Shown one piece after another: positions 6,390-12,907 of a stretch of DNA of 17,842 nucleotides. The stretch comes from an uncultured Clostridia bacterium (GTDB lineage: Bacteria > Bacillota > Clostridia > TANB77 > CAG-508). Where the stretch lies: assembly GCA_948530865.1 (NCBI GenBank), contig CAOTKV010000021.1, positions 15,817 through 33,658 on the forward strand, read 5' to 3'. The position numbers were made by a program, and so were the translations under genes. Each line of letters opens with the position of its first letter. Position 1 is the stretch's first letter. The notes under the pieces are model-generated. The model made no database searches, was not told the origin of the DNA, and saw only the letters and a list, made by a program, of their open reading frames with translations.

Positions 6390-7136
6390 TTAAAGACTCT
6401 TCCAGCGCCGTATAATTTCTTCTTCTTCAGGTTCCTCACCATTACTGAAAGGAACATAAATGTCTGCAAACTTGTATCCTGCTTCCATCAGTACCTTAAT
6501 CATTTCATTTTTTTTGGTGATATACTGTTTTCCGTCTGCATTTACGAAAGTAATAATACCATTCTTAATGCAATATCGTGTAAGTGCATCCATTGTGAGG
6601 CAATCCAGATGATGACCTGTTACTTCAGGATAAATCTGAATTTCGCTTCTTATGGAATTACAAATTTTCATTCCTCTCTCTGGAAAAAGCATACAGTTTG
6701 TATCCAACAACTCTTTCGAAATCGGATTCACTTTGAAAACATCTTTGCAGAATTCAATGCATTCAGCCTCAAAGCTCTCCTTTTCGATTTCCTTGGTTTC
6801 TTTTTGAAGTTCCTGCCAATGCTCCATCTCTAAAACTGGATACTCTTGGTTGGAAAACGGAACATACATATCTCCCAAATCATACTCTTCCTGCTCAAGA
6901 ATTTCAATTGCTTTTTTGAAATATGGTATTACATATAATGTACCATGATTATAAAAAGCAATTACACTGTTGTTTACAGCGTATGCATGCTTACTTACAC
7001 AATGATCCCGCTCCAGATCAAACGCTTGCTCCTGTTTTTTGCCAAACTGTGGCCAGTACACAATAACCTTTTCTCTATTCTTGATTTTGACTGCCTCATT
7101 TTTTAGATCATTAATTGTACTTACATTTCTCAGCAT
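6390..7136 (-). CDS. Unknown protein with an internally duplicated domain (248 aa)
   Basis: I cannot assign a family. The protein contains two diverged copies of one unit, at about residues 48-110 and 179-248. Each runs from a Cys-containing helix through VIAFYN/IITFVN and a strand pair. Each then continues through a helix and a near-identical DMYVPFSNQEYP or DIYVPFSNGEEP end. About 70 polar residues link them. The protein is acidic and soluble, with no signal peptide. Two ATGs compete: the one at 7142 is a single base from AAGGAGG, and the one at 7136 is 7 nt away and is chosen. Like the 1329-1718 gene it is G+C-richer than its neighbours and has a private promoter and terminator, so transfer is likely. 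The duplication resembles tandem SseB- or SUKH-like units only in general layout. Confidence 0.7.
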   Translation of the reverse strand: MLRNVSTINDLKNEAVKIKNREKVIVYWPQFGKKQEQAFDLERDHCVSKHAYAVNNSVIAFYNHGTLYVIPYFKKAIEILEQEEYDLGDMYVPFSNQEYPVLEMEHWQELQKETKEIEKESFEAECIEFCKDVFKVNPISKELLDTNCMLFPERGMKICNSIRSEIQIYPEVTGHHLDCLTMDALTRYCIKNGIITFVNADGKQYITKKNEMIKVLMEAGYKFADIYVPFSNGEEPEEEEIIRRWKSL

Positions 7137-7182
7137 ATTCATTCCTCCTTGAATTAATTGAAAATTGTTTTATTGTTATCAT

Positions 7183-7211
7183 TATATAAACACCTATTGT
7201 GGGTGTTTCAA
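7183..7211 (-). promoter_or_regulatory. Promoter of the 6390-7136 gene with operator-like repeat in the spacer
   Basis: On the minus strand TTGAAA (7206-7211) and TATATA (7183-7188) are 17 bp apart, with TATAAT two bases further on. The spacer holds an inverted repeat AAACACC (7188-7194)/GGTGTTT (7202-7208) around 7 bp. It sits between the polymerase contact sites, as expected for a repressor operator. Confidence 0.5.
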
Positions 7212-7281
7212 GGAAAATTTATATAAAATAAAAAATTATGTTATATTATTATAACATCTTTTAAAGCAAAAGTAAAACAAA

Positions 7282-7322
7282 AAAGATATCTTATTCAATC
7301 TAGACTAAAATAAGACATCTTT
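7282..7322 (-). terminator. Terminator of the polysaccharide deacetylase gene
   Basis: Arms 7282-7295 (AAAGATATCTTATT) and 7309-7322 pair with one imperfect position. TTTTGTTTTAC follows on the minus strand. Confidence 0.65.
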
Positions 7323-7329
7323 ATATTTA

Positions 7330-8328
7330 TTATTTGAATATTTCGTAAAATGTTTTAAAAGTATACCCTTCATTTTTGTAATATTGTATAATCTCTGGAA
7401 GAGCTTCTACTGTTTGAGATTTATCATTAGCGTCATGCATAAGTAAAATTATACTGTTTTGATCAGCTTTGGTTTTATACATTTCCTCTAAACATGCTTC
7501 TCTTGTTTTATTACCTGCCGCATCTCCTGTTAAGCAATTCCAATTTGTATGTGCTATACCATAATTTTTAAATAATTCCTTAGCTTCTATTTTTACTTGA
7601 TTATATCTTCCTCCACTAGAACCACCTGGAAATCTAAATAAATATGAATTATAATCTTGATTTCCTAGAGCATTTTTTATTGCATTTTCACAATCTATAT
7701 ATTCCTGAAACACAGTATCTTTACTTTCATATATTCTACTATATTCATGAGAATATCCATGGTTGGCTATATAATGCCCTTCATTATACTCTCTTTTCAA
7801 ATTCTCTGGATATAATTCGACTCTTGCTCCTAGAACAAAAAAAGTAGCTTTTACATCATTTTCTTTTAATATATCTAAAATTTGTGGTGTTATATCTTTA
7901 GATGGACCATCATCGAATGTTAAATAAACTTGTTTTTCATCTGAATAATAAATATCTTTTATTAAGTTTTGAGCATTTTCATTAAGTACTGGAACAAATT
8001 TTAAATCATCATGTACTGGTATTTGCATTTCAGGTCCAAAATATTTTCCATCATCTTCATAATTTTCTTGGTTTTCTTCATTTTCAGTAGTTGGAGTTAA
8101 ATTTTCTTGCTCACTATTATCTCTTACTTCTGTTTGCTCTCCTTTATTATCAACAACTGCTTGCAATTGCTGATTATTTTTTCTATTTTTATTTGCCATA
8201 ATAATAGAAAAAACTATAATAAATAAAAATAGAAGACATGCTACTACAATAACTACTTTGGTTATATTTAATTTTTCTTTTTTGATAAGTCCAAATTCAT
8301 CATCGAATTCTTCCATTCCATATAACAT
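7330..8328 (-). CDS. Membrane-anchored polysaccharide deacetylase (CE4 family)
   Basis: This enzyme probably removes N-acetyl groups from peptidoglycan or another cell-surface sugar polymer. A short cytoplasmic N-terminus and one membrane segment (about 23-44) anchor it outside. An acidic, low-complexity linker (about 50-100) reaches the NodB domain (about 133-332). The five CE4 motifs are present: TFDDGPS (137-143, Asp139 base and Asp140 metal ligand), HGYSH (190-194, metal His190 and His194), RFPGGSS (232-238), the Trp263 region, and LLMHD with His298. All catalytic residues appear intact, so it should be active. The ATG at 8328 follows GGAGG by 10 nt. It has its own promoter and terminator. 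Sporulation deacetylases such as PdaA or PdaB share the fold, and the sequence does not settle the target. Confidence 0.92.
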   Translation of the reverse strand: MLYGMEEFDDEFGLIKKEKLNITKVVIVVACLLFLFIIVFSIIMANKNRKNNQQLQAVVDNKGEQTEVRDNSEQENLTPTTENEENQENYEDDGKYFGPEMQIPVHDDLKFVPVLNENAQNLIKDIYYSDEKQVYLTFDDGPSKDITPQILDILKENDVKATFFVLGARVELYPENLKREYNEGHYIANHGYSHEYSRIYESKDTVFQEYIDCENAIKNALGNQDYNSYLFRFPGGSSGGRYNQVKIEAKELFKNYGIAHTNWNCLTGDAAGNKTREACLEEMYKTKADQNSIILLMHDANDKSQTVEALPEIIQYYKNEGYTFKTFYEIFK

Positions 8329-8349
8329 TTTTCTACTTCCTCCAACATT

Positions 8350-8377
8350 ATTATATAGTATTTTGTCAAAATTTCAA
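8350..8377 (-). promoter_or_regulatory. Promoter of the polysaccharide deacetylase gene
   Basis: On the minus strand TTGAAA (8372-8377) and TATAAT (8350-8355) are 16 bp apart, directly upstream of the GGAGG. Confidence 0.55.
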
Positions 8378-8406
8378 TAGTTTAGTCAATTTTTAATAAT
8401 TAAGAA

Positions 8407-8439
8407 AAAAACTGAGACTTTTTGAAAGTCTCAGTTTTT
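8407..8439 (-). terminator. Terminator of the P-type ATPase gene
   Basis: A 14-bp stem AAAAACTGAGACTT (8407-8420) with 8426-8439, 5-nt loop, with A and T tracts on both sides. It is 10 bp past the ATPase stop and could act in both directions. Confidence 0.85.
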
Positions 8440-8448
8440 AAATTTATT

Positions 8449-11142
8449 CTATTCATCTTTACCATTTATCTTTAATAATTTAAATATTTCAACAATAACT
8501 AATGGTGCAAATATTAGAAGTATTGTTTCTTCTAATTTGTGTAATGGTAATACTGCAATACTAAAGATATCTCTTAATGCTGGTACTAATAATACTGTTA
8601 ACATTAATGCTGCTGATACAATTATTGCTAAAATTAATTTTCCATTGTTAAATGGATTTGTTTTAAATATAGATTCTTTATTAATTCTAATATTAAATAC
8701 ATGAACTAATTCTGAAAGAGCTAATACTGTAAATGCCATTGTTTCACCTATAGCAATTTTTTCTGGAACAGATACACCTTCTGTTGCCAAACCTAATACA
8801 AAAGCTCCAAGTGTAAGTAAACCAATCATTACACCTTGGTAAATAATTCTCCATGTCATGCCTTTCGTAAATATACCCTTTGTTTTTAATGGTTTCTTTT
8901 TCATTATTCCTTTTTCTGCTGGATCAACAGCTAATGCTAAAGCAGGTAATGAATCAGTAACTAAATTTATCCATAATATTTGTACTGGTAATAAAACATC
9001 TAATTCATTTATATATTCATCTGTTATTCCAAAATGAGTTGCAAAAACTGGTGTTAATAATATTGCTAAAAATAATACAACTATTTCTCCGACATTACTT
9101 GATAATAGGAAAGCTATTGCTTTTAGAATATTATTATATATTCTTCTTCCCTCTTCAACCGCTGAAACTACTGTTGCAAAATTATCATCTGTTAAAATAA
9201 CATCTGCTGCTTCTTTTGCAACATCAGTACCAACAACTCCCATTGCACAACCAATATCTGCTTTTTTAAGTGCTGGCGCATCATTTACTCCATCTCCTGT
9301 CATAGCAACTATTTCGCCATTTGCTTGCCATGCTTTTACTATACGAACTTTATGTTCTGGAGAAACTCTTGCATAAACTGAAATATTTCTAACTTTTTTC
9401 TTTAATTCTTCATCAGACATATTTTCAAGTTCTGCTCCTGTTATAGCTTCTTTTTCATCTTTTAAAATTCCTAATTCTTTAGCAATTGCTGTAGCTGTAA
9501 TTTTATGATCACCCGTAATCATAACTGTTTTTATTCCAGCTGAAATACATTTTTTAACTGCTTCTTTAGCTTCTTCTCTTGGTGGATCTATCATTCCTAC
9601 CATACCAATAAATGTTAAACCAGATTCCAATTTTTTCATATCATCATCTGTTAAAGGATGATTTACTACTTTATAAGCTGCTGCTAAAACTCTTAATGCA
9701 TTTTGTGCCATAGTTTTATTGCAATCTTGAATTCTTTCTTTATAATTACTTAAATCTGATAATACTTCTCCATTTTTTTGATAAGAAGTACAACAAGCAA
9801 GTAATTCATCAACTCCCCCTTTTGTAAAAATATAGAATTTTTCACCTATTTTATGAACTGTTGTCATTAATTTTCTATCTGAATCAAAAGGTAATTCTGC
9901 AACTCTTGGATAATTTTCAAGCTTAAATCCTACTTTATTTCCCATATCTATTAAAGCTGTTTCTGTTGGATCTCCTGTTAAAGTTCCATCTTCTGCAACT
10001 TTTGTATCATTACAAAGCATTTCTGCTTGGAATAAAAGTGTATTTTCTTCATTAAACTCTGTAACTTTTTCTAAATCTACTAATTCACCATTTGTAAATA
10101 TTTTTTTAACTGTCATTTTATTTTGAGTTAATGTTCCTGTTTTATCTGAACAAATAACTGATGCACTACCTAAAGTTTCAACAGCAGGTAATTTTTTTAC
10201 AATAGCATTTCTTTTTACCATTCTCTGTACACCAATAGCAAGAACTATTGTAGATACTGCTGCTAACCCTTCTGGTATTGCTGCAACAGCAAGTGATACT
10301 GCTGTCATAAACATATTAAGTGGTGCTTTTCCATAAAGCATACCAACAACAAATATTACTGCACATATTGCAAGTGCTGCAATTCCTAATGTTTTTCCTA
10401 AACCATTTAATTTCTTTTGAAGTGGTGTTTCGCTATCTTCAACTTCACTTATCATTTCAGCAATTTTACCAACTTCTGTTTTCATTCCAGTTTCAACAAC
10501 AATACCTTTTCCTCTACCATAAGTTATTAAACTAGAAGAGAATAACATATTTTTTCTATCTCCAATTCCAACACTTTCATCTTCAATAGTATCTGATATT
10601 TTATCTACTGGAACGGATTCTCCTGTTAAGGCTGATTCTTGAGATTTTAAATTTACAGCTTCAATAATTCTTAAATCTGCTGGAATAAAGTCACCTGTAT
10701 CTAATACAACAATATCTCCAGGTACTAAATCAGCTGATTGAACTACTGTTAAATTACCCTCTCTTATTACTTTAGCAACATGACTACTTAATTTTTGTAG
10801 TGCCTCTAAAGATTTTTCAGCTTTGTTTTCTTGTGCAACACCAATAATAGCATTTATAATAACTACTATTAAAATAATAAATGTATCTGCTATTCCTTCA
10901 CCTTGCTGAACTCCAACAATTCCTGATACAACAGCTGCAATAATTAAAACAATAATCATAAAGTCTTTAAATTGTTCTAAAAACTTAACTAATAATGATT
11001 TCTTAGCTTTTGCTTTTAATTCATTATGTCCATATTTCTCATAACGCTTATTTACTTCGTCTTGAGATAAACCTTTTTCAATGTCTGTTTCAAGTTTTTT
11101 TGCTGTTTCTTTTAATGATTTACTAAACCATTTTTCTTCCAT
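8449..11142 (-). CDS. P2-type cation-transporting ATPase (Ca2+/Mn2+ exporter type)
   Basis: This 897-aa membrane pump uses ATP to export divalent cations. All P-type landmarks are present: TGES (173-176), phosphorylation site DKTGT with Asp333, KGG (441-443), TGD (543-545) and TGDGVND (615-621). The ion-site residues match SERCA: PEGL with Glu291 in TM4, SSNVGE with Asn683 and Glu686 in TM5, NLVTD with Asn726 and Asp730 in TM6, and Glu811 in TM8. Ten membrane segments are expected. Annotation by family would say calcium. However, it is the second gene behind a yybP-ykoY (Mn2+) riboswitch, and SERCA-like ATPases behind that riboswitch in Lactococcus and Streptococcus export manganese. Manganese, possibly with calcium, is therefore a good inference. 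The start at 11142 has GTAGGAGG upstream. A local promoter may add basal expression. Confidence 0.95.
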   Translation of the reverse strand: MEEKWFSKSLKETAKKLETDIEKGLSQDEVNKRYEKYGHNELKAKAKKSLLVKFLEQFKDFMIIVLIIAAVVSGIVGVQQGEGIADTFIILIVVIINAIIGVAQENKAEKSLEALQKLSSHVAKVIREGNLTVVQSADLVPGDIVVLDTGDFIPADLRIIEAVNLKSQESALTGESVPVDKISDTIEDESVGIGDRKNMLFSSSLITYGRGKGIVVETGMKTEVGKIAEMISEVEDSETPLQKKLNGLGKTLGIAALAICAVIFVVGMLYGKAPLNMFMTAVSLAVAAIPEGLAAVSTIVLAIGVQRMVKRNAIVKKLPAVETLGSASVICSDKTGTLTQNKMTVKKIFTNGELVDLEKVTEFNEENTLLFQAEMLCNDTKVAEDGTLTGDPTETALIDMGNKVGFKLENYPRVAELPFDSDRKLMTTVHKIGEKFYIFTKGGVDELLACCTSYQKNGEVLSDLSNYKERIQDCNKTMAQNALRVLAAAYKVVNHPLTDDDMKKLESGLTFIGMVGMIDPPREEAKEAVKKCISAGIKTVMITGDHKITATAIAKELGILKDEKEAITGAELENMSDEELKKKVRNISVYARVSPEHKVRIVKAWQANGEIVAMTGDGVNDAPALKKADIGCAMGVVGTDVAKEAADVILTDDNFATVVSAVEEGRRIYNNILKAIAFLLSSNVGEIVVLFLAILLTPVFATHFGITDEYINELDVLLPVQILWINLVTDSLPALALAVDPAEKGIMKKKPLKTKGIFTKGMTWRIIYQGVMIGLLTLGAFVLGLATEGVSVPEKIAIGETMAFTVLALSELVHVFNIRINKESIFKTNPFNNGKLILAIIVSAALMLTVLLVPALRDIFSIAVLPLHKLEETILLIFAPLVIVEIFKLLKINGKDE

Positions 11143-11171
11143 TTTAATTCCTCCTACTTTTATTTATATTT

Positions 11172-11222
11172 TACCAATTGAAGACGTATGTTTTTATACA
11201 TTTTTCTACCAATTGGTGACAT
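11172..11222 (-). promoter_or_regulatory. Possible internal promoter of the ATPase gene with two CCAATTG repeats
   Basis: On the minus strand a weak ATGTCA (11217-11222) and TATAAA (11193-11198) are 18 bp apart. The palindrome ACCAATTGGT (11208-11217) lies in the spacer, and a second TACCAATTG copy lies at 11172-11180, 35 bp away. They could be operator half-sites or arms of a loose hairpin. There is no clear terminator between the hydrolase and the ATPase, so read-through is expected. Confidence 0.35.
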
Positions 11223-11237
11223 ATCTTATGAAATTAA

Positions 11238-12107
11238 TTATTTGATAAAATTTATTATTTGATTTGCTAAAATTTCTTCTCTTCCAGTATAACCATGATC
11301 TGCCCCATCAATATAATTTATATCTTTATTTTGATTAATTATTTTTCTATTTATTAAATTTACTAATTCTTCTGCTGATTGCTCTATCATTTCATTAGAA
11401 TTTCCCCAACGCATAAATAATGGAACTTCAATATTGTTTAATTCTTCAAAATTATAGTTTTCATTACTATACTGAGCAAAATCTATCTCATTATTATATT
11501 TAGCATATCTTAAAAATGTATTTACACTTATTGGATGAATAAAACTAGCATTTGGCATTAAATCTAAATATTCTTTTTTACTATTTTTTTCTTCAGCATA
11601 TTTAAGTATCTTTTCAAAATTTTCATTTAAAAAGATTTTTAATGTTTTGGGAATATCAATTAATGATAATAATATGATTCCTCTAATCTTACCAAGTAAT
11701 TCAGAATTTTCATTTTTTAGTTTGTTATATGTGTAAATTATTTTAGTTGTTCCTAAACTATGACCTTGTAAATAAATTTCTTCATATCCAAATTCAATAG
11801 CCTTCAATATTGCACCTTTAATATCATGATATGCGTCTAATGGATCTTCATATGTTGTTCCACCAAAAGATTTTTCACCTGTATCTTTTCTAATATATTT
11901 TACAAGTTCACTTCCACGATTATTAAATCCCATATATGCAAAACCATTTTCAAATGCTTTTTTTGAAATTGCTTTATCTCTATCTTTAAAACAATTACTG
12001 CTCATTCCATGAATTGATATTATAATTTTTTTAGAATTATTTTTAATTATATATCCATCATTTACAACACCATCAGTTGCTTTAAAATTTATAATTTCTG
12101 CGTACAT
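11238..12107 (-). CDS. Alpha/beta hydrolase in the manganese-riboswitch operon
   Basis: The 289-aa cytosolic protein has the alpha/beta hydrolase layout. An HGMSS oxyanion loop (33-37) is followed by a NRGSE turn (63-67), the nucleophile elbow GHSLG with Ser117, and a C-terminal GADHGY with catalytic His271. The usual acid after strand 7 falls in RWGNSNE, where Asn replaces the common Asp; Glu239 or a shifted acid may serve. It resembles the DUF1749/serine aminopeptidase-like group, so an esterase, thioesterase or acyltransferase is possible. AAGGAGG lies 4 nt before the ATG at 12107. Its leader is the yybP-ykoY riboswitch, and the ATPase follows after 95 bp, so both should be raised by manganese. 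Why a hydrolase belongs there is unknown. Confidence 0.85.
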   Translation of the reverse strand: MYAEIINFKATDGVVNDGYIIKNNSKKIIISIHGMSSNCFKDRDKAISKKAFENGFAYMGFNNRGSELVKYIRKDTGEKSFGGTTYEDPLDAYHDIKGAILKAIEFGYEEIYLQGHSLGTTKIIYTYNKLKNENSELLGKIRGIILLSLIDIPKTLKIFLNENFEKILKYAEEKNSKKEYLDLMPNASFIHPISVNTFLRYAKYNNEIDFAQYSNENYNFEELNNIEVPLFMRWGNSNEMIEQSAEELVNLINRKIINQNKDINYIDGADHGYTGREEILANQIINFIK

Positions 12108-12132
12108 ATATCCTCCTTATAATACAAAATAA

Positions 12133-12178
12133 GACTCTTAAAGAAACAAACTAAAAATAGTTTATTTCTTTAAAAGTC
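12133..12178 (-). terminator. Riboswitch-controlled terminator (expression platform)
   Basis: On the minus strand a 19-bp stem (12160-12178 with 12133-12151, two G-U pairs, loop of 8) is followed by TTATTTTG and lies 25 nt before the hydrolase start. Its 5' arm includes CUUUUAAA, the 3' strand of the aptamer's P1 helix. Only one of the two structures can form. Confidence 0.8.
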
Positions 12179-12257
12179 TCACTTACCTTAAAGGTTTTAC
12201 TAACCAGATTATTATCGAGATTGTTGATTAGTAATTTTCAAGTTACTCCCTCTTAAA
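12169..12257 (-). promoter_or_regulatory. yybP-ykoY (Mn2+) riboswitch aptamer
   Basis: The leader RNA carries the hallmark segments of this class in order. These are GGGAGUA near the 5' end, UCAACA, CUGG, a small ACCU/AGGU hairpin and the closing GGUAAGUGAGAC. P1 forms from UUUAAGAG (12250-12257) and CUUUUAAA (12169-12176). The 3' strand of P1 is also the 5' arm of the terminator. Metal binding would stabilise P1, block the terminator and switch the hydrolase-ATPase operon on. The known ligand of the class is Mn2+. I identified it from remembered consensus, not a covariance search. Confidence 0.85.
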
Positions 12258-12269
12258 TATTATATTAGA

Positions 12270-12298
12270 ATTATACTAGAAGGTTGAATTTTTTTCAA
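12270..12298 (-). promoter_or_regulatory. Promoter of the manganese-riboswitch operon
   Basis: On the minus strand TTGAAA (12293-12298) and a perfect TATAAT (12270-12275) are 17 bp apart. The expected start near 12263 lies about 6 nt before the P1 helix of the riboswitch. Confidence 0.75.
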
Positions 12299-12360
12299 GT
12301 ATTTTCCAAAATTTTATTTAAATATAATTTTCTTCAAAAAAGATAGCTTTTACATATTTA

Positions 12361-12790
12361 TTAATCAATTCTCCATAATTGGAATTTTCCTGTAATTTCA
12401 TCTACATCTTTAGTATCGCCATAAATAACTGCCCCTAAATATTCTAATTTATCATTTTCTTTTGATTTAATAGACTCCACTAATTCTTCATCTGTTCTAG
12501 TCTCTAGCATTTCTTTTGGGTAGTCTGCAACTAATAAATTAGGATTCTTTTTGGATATTTCTATAGTATTTTTTCAATTTTCCAGATTTTACTTTTGTTA
12601 TAATAAACGGAAATTTACTAATTCCTAAATGGTTTATTCCTGATTTATCAACAATATTAGGTTGTCCCATAATCTCAGTATCTGAATATTTTCCAATTGA
12701 TACAGCAAGATGACCTATAACATTAAGTGCAACAGATGGCTCAACATTTGATACTATAATTCCTACAATTTTTTTATCTTCATAATTCAT
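12361..12790 (-). pseudogene. DUF2000 family protein gene, split by a +1 frameshift
   Basis: DUF2000 proteins have a fold related to peptidyl-tRNA hydrolase 2; their function is unclear. From the ATG at 12790 the N-terminal half reads KIVGIIVSN, ALNVIGHLAVSIG, an IVDKSGINHLGIS segment and VKSGKL, then stops. The C-terminal half is in another frame (LLVADYPKEMLETRT, LEYLGAVIYG, ITGKFQLWRID) and ends at 12361. The switch falls in a run of six A on the coding strand (T6 at 12569-12574). One A fewer would restore a protein of about 143 aa, normal for the family. A GTG-started extension to 12841 runs over the promoter and is rejected. It is a recent pseudogene, a homopolymer sequencing error or, less likely, a +1 frameshift site. 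Confidence 0.85.
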
Positions 12791-12807
12791 AATTTTATCT
12801 ATATATA

Positions 12808-12837
12808 ATTTTAAGATATTATTTAAAATTATGTCAA
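12808..12837 (-). promoter_or_regulatory. Promoter of the DUF2000 gene
   Basis: On the minus strand TTGACA (12832-12837) and TAAAAT (12808-12813) are 18 bp apart. The resulting leader to the ATG at 12790 is short, about 10 to 15 nt, and no clear Shine-Dalgarno sequence is present. Confidence 0.5.
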
Positions 12838-12872
12838 CCACTCCAACTTTATAATATCACATAATGCAATAA

Positions 12873-12900
12873 ACCCCATTGCACAAATTTGCAATAGGGT
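12873..12900 (-). terminator. Terminator of the DUF1152-like gene
   Basis: Arms 12873-12882 and 12891-12900 pair in 9 of 10 positions around an 8-nt loop. TTTATTGCATT follows on the minus strand. It begins 8 bp past the stop codon. Confidence 0.6.
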
Positions 12901-12907
12901 CTGCATC

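Noticed and set aside
10320..10535. Short plus-strand frame within the ATPase gene
   Set aside because: It is the complement of a strongly conserved membrane-protein coding region; the composition (many Leu, Gln, Phe) is a shadow effect.
12791..12841. GTG-started extension of the DUF2000 protein
   Set aside because: The stretch contains a TTGACA/TAAAAT promoter and does not resemble the family's N-terminus.
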